64,000 nt of DNA from Zygaena filipendulae (taxonomy: Eukaryota; Arthropoda; Insecta; Lepidoptera; Zygaenidae). Made by a program: the position numbers and the translations under genes. Location of the stretch: the NCBI GenBank assembly GCA_907165275.2, contig OU015653.1:14476001-14540000 (forward strand), written 5' to 3'. Every line of letters begins with the position of its first letter. The first letter of the stretch is position 1. Shown one piece after another: positions 55,128 to 64,000 of the stretch. Under the pieces are notes generated by a model. That model had not been told where the DNA came from. It did not search any database and saw only the letters and a program-made list of their open reading frames with translations.

Positions 55128-57516
55128 TGTAACTTTCACCCTCCTCCATCAATTTATGAACAACATCAAAGATGTTGAACATTTTAATTTTGGCCAATTT
55201 CGTCTAATAGTTAGACCCAGTTTTACGTTGTGTTATAAATGACTCCAGTTTCTTTTAGGTTGAGATTCGATTCCGTCACCATCCTATCCGCATTATTATA
55301 ATGGGTCGAGGTTGGACTTAGGTATTAATTGAATAAAACAACCATCAATTAATTTGACATTTTATTTTAATATTCGTGCATAATATTTCTGTAAGAAATA
55401 TTTATATTTAGTACACCCAACTGCGTTTGAGTTGGGTGACATTCGATCTTTATATGAACTCGCTCTACACGAACGGTTCTATTTTTAAGTGCGAGACTAC
55501 ACTGTACATTTATTTAACGTCTGTGCGTTAATAGTGTTGTTAGCCCGGAAGCAGAGAGACTCCAAAGACGGTATCCTTATTACAGTGGTACACATAATCA
55601 CTAACTTACGTCTATCGACGTTAGTAGTGTTCGGATTCTGAGATAGGAATATGATGCTCATAGAACACCTCCCATACGATGTTTATTATAATCAACTTGA
55701 TATTCCAATAGGAATATTTACAATGGCTCTCACTACATAACAAGTTTATTATATAGCGAGAGGTGGAATAGCCCCGTCCTGCGCTACCCACGGTGATGGT
55801 CATCCGCCTGCTCATAAGCAGTTACCACCCCCCCCCACCTGTGTTGCACAAGGTAGAGAGTTCTCCAAATATGCATAACCGACATCCGTTAGAGGATGAA
55901 TCAGCTATATGAGACTGTACGTCCCGTATCAGCAGCAATCGTTGGAGGTCATAATTCGGCGGTGCCGAGACCCCTGGGTACGTGTCAGCCCGAAGACCGA
56001 GGCCGTAATGCGGATAGTACCGCGACCTCAACACCATCCCAATAATTCAAATATAAGTGTATGAGACCAGTCTCGCCGGACATCATAACTTCAGTCGGTC
56101 AATTTGTGTTATAAGTAGCTACACGTAGCTAAGGCCGAAGCCCAATTGATTGGATCACACTCGTCCTCGTACAACACCCACTCAGCACTCGTTCATTTGA
56201 TAAACAAGTCGTGTTGAAAAACACAACTGTTTACCGAGATCAAGCGTTAACGACTAGGTCGTCCACAGCCGATCCCATAATCTCTGCACAACGTAACAAA
56301 GTCACAAAGCGCATTGACTATAATTATTATGTTTGTAAAAAAAAGAAAGTAATGTTATCTTGAAAGAAGAGCGTTCAACACTCCCTTGGTGTAGGAAGCG
56401 ATCCCGCGTCTCCAGTCAGCCGCATAGTCGATGATAGTTTTTGAATAACACGGAAGGCGTAGTTATTCAATAGACAAGATACAATACGTGCACAACGAAA
56501 CCCGTCACGGCGAAGACAACTCAAGGCGCGGATTTTTACCTTTCCACATTATCTTACGCTCGCGACGCGCGACGTCTAACCGCTCAGGATTAGAGTTCAT
56601 CGTCGTTGTAAATTCCAATAAATTGAAAATACACGTATGCATCGAGCCGATAAGATGTGATGAATTATAATTTAATAACAATAAAATTACAATCCATACA
56701 CACCGAAAGCCTTCCTCATAATAATATTTGTCTTCGCACAAGATATCCTAACGGACGTCGAGCGCGTTGACAAGGCTTTCGTACAGAGCGACAAAGTCAC
56801 TAAGTACGTAAGCTCGTTCGAACTCCCAACTTCATCATCTTTTGTGTGATCAGTGGTCGGCGGACATTTCAACTAAGACCTTCACGTGAGACTCCAATAT
56901 AATTATTTAGATTTGTATAATAATACAATATCTGTATACGAGCTACCACCAAACTCGTTTGTCAACACTCTATGTTAACTTAATATTTAGATAAGCATAA
57001 TAATGCAAATCTATATTCGAGCCACCACCAAACTCGTTTAACAACATTTAATGTTGTATACGCGACGCGCTCTACGCGCGACGCGTAGCCTCTCGACTCG
57101 CTCGTCCGCCCGCCGCGCGATGCCACTTCACGTCTCAGCCGCCCGCGTGGATACTGGCGGTGCGTTCACGTCTCGTTTGAGAGGGGTATGCGGGGGGTTG
57201 GGGGGTACAAGTCGATATCACCGTTACATCTGAAACCAAGCACACGGTTAATATACCTTATTATAAACATTTTATTTCATATGAATAATTACTTTATTCA
57301 TTTTAGTTTATGAATTATACATCAATAATCATATAAACTTTAGATTTCGAGTTTATCAACTCGCAATACTTTAAATATATTTCAACTTAAGTTTTATAGT
57401 GTATTATATCATAATACATTATACATATAGTGTATTATGTTATAATACATTATACATATATCTTTAAAATGCTTTTTCGAATATAAATAAATTTTTAAGC
57501 CTCATAGGGCGTCACA
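55128..57516 (-). repeat. 5' LTR (right copy)
   Basis: 2,389 bp, matching the left LTR at a fixed offset of 8,172 bp with no indel and no substitution noticed by eye. It carries the same 31-bp duplicate and the TATAAAA at 57398-57392. The TATA lies only about 120 nt from the LTR start, suggesting a short U3 and a very long transcribed R-U5. Confidence 0.92.
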
Positions 57517-57679
57517 CCGTCAATAAATAATGTCGCGCGGCTTCAGCTCGCAATCACATTTCAATACTATTTATTTATTTGGTTTCCTCACCCTTTTACT
57601 ATACCTACGTAACATAATATTGTTTGTGTGTTTTGTATACTTTATTGAACATAAACAAAGTTTTTACAAATTGCTAAAA
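57517..57679. other. right flank of the insertion
   Basis: Starts with the second CCGT, then CpG-rich GTCGCGCGGCTTCAGCTCGC, then AT-rich DNA. No gene seen. Confidence 0.5.
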
Positions 57680-58859
57680 TTAAAACAAAAACACAAAACT
57701 GAAAAGCTAAAAATAAAATGCTAAAATTAACAAAATACCGATTTAATCCAAAAAACAAAAAAACACGTAATATTATTATTGGTTTGTGCTACCACTGATC
57801 GGTTTGAATTCGGTGACAAGCCCGCTGGTGTCTGCCCACTTGGGTTGTTCTGCTCACGAAGAGCTGGTGGCTGGAGTCGACTAAGCCCATCTTCCCCCTC
57901 CATATTTGACTTGTCACCGACTTCATACCGATCAGTGGTAGCACAAACCAATAATAATATTACGTGTTTTTTTGTTTTTTGGATTAAATCGGTATTTTGT
58001 TAATTTTAGCATTTTATTTTTAGCTTTTCAGTTTTGTGTTTTTGGAAGTCGGTTTTAATTTTTTTGTTAAAATTTCGTTTATTTCTCACTTTTAAGTGAC
58101 TTAGTTCGTATTTTCTCTAAGTTACAATAGCCTAATGTCAACTGCTCATCACCTTTTACAAAATATTGCTTTTCCCGACGCAGGGACGTTAATTGTTGAG
58201 GAGTTCTCCTAGTACATCACCATCAGTTCCACTTCACCATATACATTGTGACGGGCATAAATTGTTTAGAAACCATATTAAAGTTAACGATTCGGAACCC
58301 GTGAAATACCCATTATTGAGTAGTTCCGATGACCATCTGTGGTCTTCATCATCAGTTCCTCTTCTTCAAATTTTGCTTTCCGAAAGCAAAGAAACGTTTT
58401 ACTATAAAAAAAACAAAAATCGCTATAAGTGTTCTCATAATTTTTGAAGAGTTCCCTCGATTACTCCAATATCCCATCATCAGATCTCGACTTGGTGATA
58501 ATGGAATCAATTTGGGAGTATCCCCTTTCAAACAAAAAAACAATTTTCGAAATCGCTTCAATCGGAATCCGTGAAATACATATTATTTTTGAGTTGTTCC
58601 GATGACCACCTGTGGTCTTCATCATCAGTTCCACTTCTTCAAATTTTGCTTTCCGAAAGCAAATGAACGATTTACTATCAAATATACCCAAATCGCTATA
58701 GGTGTGCCTATAATTTTTGAAGAGTTCCCTCGATTTCTCCAAGATCCCATCATCAGAACCCGACTTGGTGGCAATGGGACCTAATTGGGAGTATACCCTT
58801 TGAAACAAAAAAAGAATTTTTCAAATCGGTCCAACCGTCTTCGAGTAATCGGTGAACAT

Positions 58860-58895
<36 letters not shown>

Positions 58896-58943
58896 ATACA
58901 TACAATCGAACATAGAACCTCCTCCTTTTTGGAAGTCGGTTAA
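57680..58943 (+). mobile_element. composite fold-back element, copy 2
   Basis: Same order as 10632-11915: palindrome (arms about 57680-57820 and 57910-58055), then a repeat unit of about 273 bp (starts near 58329 and 58602), an A run of about 31 at 58862-58893 and the end GGAAGTCGGTTAA at 58931-58943. The left outer end lacks the ACCGACTTCC segment, so it is decayed. The mirror-image frames starting M-V-C-A-T-T-D-R recur here. Confidence 0.65.
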
Positions 58944-60304
58944 TAAGTAGGCAATTTATGCTCAAAGGCGGACTTATCTCCCGAGGGGATTTCTTCCAGC
59001 CAACCTTTGAAAAAACGAAAGGATTTGAAGTAAACATTGGCGGGAGAAGAGATAAAGAGAAACGAGGTTGACAAACATAAAATAATGGTTCGATAGAATC
59101 AGAACTAGTGATAAAAAAAATATATTGGGTTGATAGCAAAATTATTTCGTTTTCTTTTATTTTTCACTAGAGGTCGCTCTAATTCTTATAATGTATGTTA
59201 TGGTAAGTATTCCAATTATTACTTTGAAAAATCATGAAGAGGAAAAAAGTCTCAAATCTTGATTTGAACGACCGCTCTGTCCTGGCGTGACGATTTCTGC
59301 TAGTTAACTCCTACCGCAAGCCGCGCTAAGGAACTTTCTTCCAAAAAATACAGTATACTTGTATATAGGTACAGTTAAACAGTTATATTATTTTTCGATG
59401 TCCGGATATCGACATTTTATGAGAACAGGAATTTCAACTTAAATTGTTTATCAGTAACCTATAGCGGTCCCCGCTACGTTGTAAGATTAAATTTTCGCTG
59501 TCCGGCAGGGATAGACTAGGTACCGATACGTATTTGGGTCTTCATTTCTGTTCTTAAATATATTATTTTTCTGTAGGTACCAATTCCAGATTCTAGTTTT
59601 TTGGCGGGAATCAAAGATGGCTGTTCGGTCATTTATTTTCATGTCGATAAAAAATGGTTAAAAATGGATTTTGTTGTGTTATAAGGTGCTGTATTGGACA
59701 ATAATTTTCACAGTGACGGTTTTTTATGTGCTCAAGTAGATATATGACATTTCGAGCTGATTTCTCCGGTTTCCTCCAAGAGCTCCGAGAAAGTTCTTGC
59801 GAGCTATAGTACCATGGTTTGCAATTTCAAACCGTACAACGAAGGATTGTAATAAAATAGATTAATCTAATTTTATTTTACTTGAAACTGGCGAAATGCA
59901 TTATATGGGAAAGTCCATAAAAAAGAAGAAGTAAGCCTTAGCCTTTCTTGTTTTGAATAAATAAATAAATAATTCCAGATTCTGATTCTGTTTCCAGCCT
60001 ACTAATGTACTGGTTCTGAATAAATGTTCCAATATTTTGTACATTTGATTTCCAAATGCCACCTATCACTTTATTTAAGACTTTGCATCAATTACGTTCC
60101 TCATACATTTGCAAGTTTACATTTGTAAGTTGCAAACTCCCTTTGAGATGTTCAGCAATATTGTTGTAATTTCTGCTTGCTTAGTGAAAACTTAGTCCCG
60201 AATCATAACATTTATACTTACGTCAACTAGTTGTTACCGATCGCACATTGTAATAAAACGAGGAGTTATCCGCACGCACCATAACAAAGCGCTATAATAA
60301 AGGA
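58944..60304. other. unassigned stretch
   Basis: No gene supported. TATTGGGTTGATAGCAAAAT at about 59123 resembles a mariner terminal repeat but no transposase follows. Confidence 0.35.
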
Positions 60305-60415
60305 AGTTACGGAGCTTCGACTCCGACTCCGATAAGCCGGAACTTCCGATTGATATTACACCTCCGATTCCAACTTCGGTTTCGACACTTTTAAATCGGA
60401 GGTTGTTGCTAGTCG
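60305..60415 (-). repeat. TCGGAG-rich element, degraded copy
   Basis: CTTCGACTCCGACTCCGATA, ATTGATATTACACCTCCGAT and CGACACTTTTAAATCGGAGG, on the strand opposite to 46700-46850, without the perfect hairpin. Confidence 0.5.
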
Positions 60416-60475
60416 CGTGAAAACTCCCTCTCCCCACGTGCTTTCTGTCGTCGATTAGATACTTTTTTATTATAC

Positions 60476-60535
60476 TAACGGTCCCGCGCGGTTTCACCCT
60501 CGATAATTTCGAAGCTTCCGTGGAATTGTTTCATA
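60476..60535 (-). mobile_element. Helitron-like 3' end scrap
   Basis: CGGTCCCGCGCGGTTTCACC and ATTTCGAAGCTTCCGTGGAA resemble the family 3' end only. Confidence 0.35.
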
Positions 60536-60734
60536 CAAACTTTGCAACCCCTTATCATCCTCTTAGGGGTTGAATTTTCAAAAAACCCTTCCTTTTCGGA
60601 TGCCTATATCATACAAATCACACCCTTCAAGTTTCAGGTCTCGACGATCAGCGTTTTAGGCTTTGCGTTGATCCATCAGTCATTCAGGATAAAGATTTTT
60701 ATGTGTAGATAAAATTTTGATAGTTAATATATCT

Positions 60735-60855
60735 CTCTTCTGCCACCACCCCCGACTCCGACTCCGAGTCCGTTTCCGAATCCGATAAACAAAATTCAAA
60801 AACTCCGACTCCGACTTCGGTTCCGATAAATAGCTGCGTAACATCCCTAGTTATG
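60735..60855 (-). repeat. TCGGAG-rich element, degraded copy
   Basis: GACTCCGACTCCGAGTCC and ACTCCGACTCCGACTTCGGT followed by CCGATAAATAG and AACATCCCTA; the reverse complement matches 46450-46505. Confidence 0.5.
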
Positions 60856-63192
60856 ACGGTTATAAAACGGGTGTTGTGACGATCTTCGACGGCAGCGCAC
60901 GTCGCAAACACGCTTTATATCGTCATCAGAGCATTGAGTGATGTCAGAGAGCGAGCGGTTGGCAACAAACAAATAAATAACTCGAGTCCTATCTCCGCTT
61001 GTTTATGTAACGTCGCCGGACCTCTGGCGGTGTCGTTTTTCCAATAGATTTCCACTAACAAGACAAATACGCTCGGACCGAGTTGGCGTATTGGTCCGAG
61101 CCGCGGCCGACCCGATCATATTCCCTTCCACCTCACAGCACACAGCTAACAGCAGAAGTTAATGTGATTTGTTTTAACTTTTCATTTCCGTACGTAGTAT
61201 ATTTGAAGTTATTCGTTTATATTTGTGGTTGAGAACTATATACTCTACGATTATTTATTTTGTAGAGTTTAGAGATCAATATTATCCTTCATGCTTTTGT
61301 GTTTGTAATAAATTTGAAAAATCTAAATTATTCTACAGCAGCAGCTAAAGTTCTAATGGGTTGTTTTTCCTTTTGCAAAACAAAAGTGACTAAACAGTCA
61401 CTCGTTGTTTGAGCCGGTGTTCTATATCAATTATTTCAATTTAAATTTGCTGAAAGAGAAATGTGTTTAGAATTAAGCTCGCCTGTTTACACATTTCTTC
61501 TCCGTATTGATTAATTTGTTTTTGCGTATCTCATGAAGGATACTGAATACTGAATCAAATTTCAGAAGAACCAATTAAATATTACCTTTGAACACTCAAA
61601 CAACAAAAAACAACTTTTATGCGATTTTAGATTCACTATATAGCTATCTTGTACCAAAAGATAAAATATATTTTCTCTTGTTTTCATCATTTGCTGAACT
61701 CGCGTTATACTTTAACGAGAATTTCCTAGAAGCCAGGGAGAGTTGGATTTATTAGAGCAGAACGTACAAATAATAAAAATGAAACATATATTATTAAGGA
61801 ACGAAATTAAAAGATATGAAGTACGATGTAACTCAGCTAGTGCTCGTAAAAGGTAGAATGTTGCTGACGTCTGCATTATTGCTGGCAGTGCTATCTGTTG
61901 GATAGGAATCTAATCACAGACTCCCCTAACTCCACCGCTACGAAACTTTAATACGCCAGCGTTATATAAAATTGGCAAATCATCCTGGATTTAAGTTTCA
62001 CGATGCAATTTTATTATTAAAACTATAATTTTTATTATATCTGTAAATCGAAGATAGAGAAAATAAAGCTCGAAAGGTCGTAAACCAAGCAATTTTATTG
62101 ATATTTCTGGTCATCTATCTACAAACTCACTTTCGCATTTATAACATTAGTGGGTAAGAATTTAATCTTATTATTCAAGAGTAGAACTTTTATGAAAAAT
62201 TCTCAGATTGTCTTAGTAAATCAAAGCACTTTGGGTGGTTTAAGCTTCTTAACTCCGTGCGGTATGAATCCAGGGTCCCTCTCCAAACGCGTGAGCACTT
62301 TCCGTCAGAAAACAACACTTTTCAGTCCACTTTCATTTTCCATCACCTAACACTGAGCACTGAAACATTTATTCCCCTACTTAAGTCGCGACATATTTTT
62401 CGGCTCCTCGGAAAGCCCCACAATTACTCCACTCACTTGTAGGTACGGTTCACAGCAATGACATTCGGCTGTGATGATCCTCTCTCAGCACGGACATGTT
62501 TTTTCTTAAAACTGTTTTTGAGTTTACTTTTCATTGAATGAAGTTCACTAAAGTGGAATTCTAAAGTTTCGTAAAACATATTATTAACTATAGTAATAAT
62601 ATCAATAAATAAATACCTATATTTAAATTATTTATCTTTATGCTGTGTCATTATGTTTTAGTTTTTACTTTTTATATTTTCTTACTACCTTGGCATAATT
62701 AATACACATCAACTTATTATCTGAAATTGCAATTAAGATACCTGAATGCAATTTTTCATTATTATGCTAAGGTAAGGTATAAGGTAGGTATAATGTGCGG
62801 ATAATGTCTGTGTACGAAATCGTTTAATTTGGTGAAATTGTTTTAAATTAAATGTTTAAAAAAAATAGATTACGGCCTGAAATAATTTTCATCAGATATG
62901 GACAGTATTTGACAGTAAGTATCTAGAGAGCTCTAATGTAATTCTTTCAGAGCATGGTTATCCATTCTACTGACCGTAGTACGAAACCCTTTGCCTAATA
63001 CGAATTGGCGCGAAAATCTTCGAGCCCATACATAAATAATGGAAGGGAGAGGCGAAATTATTTATAAGCTTAAGCGTACGCGCCGAAACCTTGCGTGGAG
63101 CCGGGCCCGGACTGTCACGACTCGGCTGCCGCAATTGCGTTAAACTTTAATCTCTGTGTTGTAAAGCACTATTTCCTTTCGAAAAGTTTAGA
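60856..63192. other. unassigned stretch
   Basis: No gene seen. A CpG-richer patch lies at 61.0-61.1 kb and a Helitron-like 5' scrap (CACTTTCGCATTTATAACAT) at about 62130. Confidence 0.35.
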
Positions 63193-63515
63193 ATAGGCAT
63201 GTTTCCGGGGAATGAAAATCAAAATTCTATTTAGTCCGTCAGTTAGATAATATACGTGTATTCTGGTTTTTAAAATTAATGAAAAAATACTCAAATAAAG
63301 CGCATCGATAGTTTAGAATTGAGAGCTCGTGACGTCATGACGTCGTAGGTATGAACTGTGGCACGACGTGACGTCATGCGACATTTCGACTTAATGCACC
63401 TATCTCAGTTATTTTTTGATTAGGTACGTAAAAAATTTAAAAATACGTATCCAATATTTTTTATTTATCTACATGATGATGGAGTGAAAACTAAAATTTT
63501 GTTAACTACACCATT
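63193..63515 (+). mobile_element. divergent CRE-MITE copy G
   Basis: Starts ATAGGCATGTTTCC, keeps AAAATCAAAATTCTATTTAG and TCCGTCAGTTAGA. It still has intact TGACGTCA at 63329-63336 (followed by a second near-copy TGACGTCG) and 63369-63376, although the rest has decayed. Confidence 0.65.
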
Positions 63516-64000
63516 AGATAAGATTGAACACATTATTGTGACACTCTGTAGTAAAATTGTATTTTTTTATTGTTTATTTTAAGTGGTATTCAATAAAGAG
63601 TTTATTATTATTATTATTTAACTCAATATTTTCCAACAAATATCAAAAATAGTAAGTAAATGTGAAAACAAAAACAAACCCTAGATTAGCAAACATTAAA
63701 AATAACTGGGATATTTTAGTATATTCCTAGAAAACCAAGTCACTTTATGTTCTTTATAACTATTAAAAAAAATATGTTTTGATCTATAATTCAAACACAG
63801 ATACTATGTTTACCATCAAAATATAAACACAAATGTTTTTCTTTATCTTTGATGGTATTCCTAAAATAACGAAATATAATGTCTTAATAAGTACAAACAA
63901 ATAAACTAACGCATTTATAATATTAGGGATTGCTAGAAATTAAAGAACAGTTCATTGTGGTGGCGCCAGTAAACGTTTATTTGTGTTTTTTATTTATTAT
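63516..64000. other. unassigned end of window
   Basis: AT-rich, with an AATAAAGAG plus (TTA)n retroelement-type tail at 63588-63620 and a Helitron-like 5' scrap (GCATTTATAATATTAGGGAT) on the minus strand near 63910-63929. Confidence 0.4.

Larger units (their letters stand above)
46956..57516 (-). mobile_element. complete Ty3/gypsy-type LTR retrotransposon
   Basis: 10,561 bp on the minus strand, flanked by CCGT (46952-46955 and 57517-57520). Order in element sense: 5' LTR 57516-55128, primer-binding site, repeat-bearing leader, gag, -1 frameshift site, pol (G-patch-like motif, protease, reverse transcriptase, RNase H, integrase), noncoding tail, polypurine tract, 3' LTR 49344-46956. The domain order with integrase last defines Ty3/gypsy. 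No env frame lies after pol. All ORFs and catalytic motifs are intact and the LTRs show no difference by eye (constant offset 8,172), so it inserted very recently and may be active. The clade is not assigned. Confidence 0.93.

Noticed and set aside
59121..59300. Mariner element suggested by a TATTGGGTTG end
   Set aside because: No matching inverted end or transposase motif was found nearby.

Overview
The window looks like moth or butterfly (Lepidoptera) nuclear DNA. It is AT-rich, its one clear host gene has long introns, and it is packed with short repeats of kinds common in that order. These include Helitron-like elements that start TCCTACTAATATTAT and end CTAGT, tRNA-derived SINEs, an RTE-type LINE tail and MITEs. 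This assignment rests on repeat style and the host gene; no species is claimed.

Host gene, 2.1-22.8 kb, minus strand. Five coding exons (22695-22591, 9576-9379, 6937-6761, 4047-3862, 2225-2145) join in phase 0 at every junction and encode a 248-residue tetraspanin. It most resembles Tsp2A, the smooth-septate-junction tetraspanin of insect gut and Malpighian tubule. A cluster of GATA-type sites lies directly upstream of the first exon. Its 13-kb first intron and the other introns are full of Helitron-like elements, CRE-bearing MITEs, SINEs and one large fold-back element.

Middle, 22.8-42.7 kb. No confident gene was found. It holds more MITE, Helitron-like and SINE copies, a short G-quadruplex-capable GC island near 28.28 kb, and three weak coding candidates (34.3, 39.8 and 40.7 kb) kept at low confidence.

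Mobile-element block, 42.7-57.5 kb. A 5'-truncated CR1/L2-group LINE (endonuclease plus reverse transcriptase, broken by a short frameshift) runs on the minus strand from 45.8 to 42.7 kb and ends in six TTCAAAG heptamers. Next to it is a complete Ty3/gypsy-type LTR retrotransposon, 46956-57516, also minus strand. It has two LTRs of 2,389 bp that look identical by eye, a 4-bp CCGT target-site duplication, a tRNA primer-binding site, a polypurine tract, intact gag and intact pol. Gag and pol appear joined by -1 ribosomal frameshifting: a canonical TTTAAAC slippery heptamer ends gag, followed after 7 nt by a predicted H-type pseudoknot. Pol starts with a G-patch-like motif. The leader carries four exact-period 44-bp repeats. 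This is the most interesting object in the window.

Right end, 57.5-64 kb. It holds a second copy of the composite fold-back element, degenerate TCGGAG-rich elements, a divergent CRE-MITE and otherwise unassigned AT-rich DNA.
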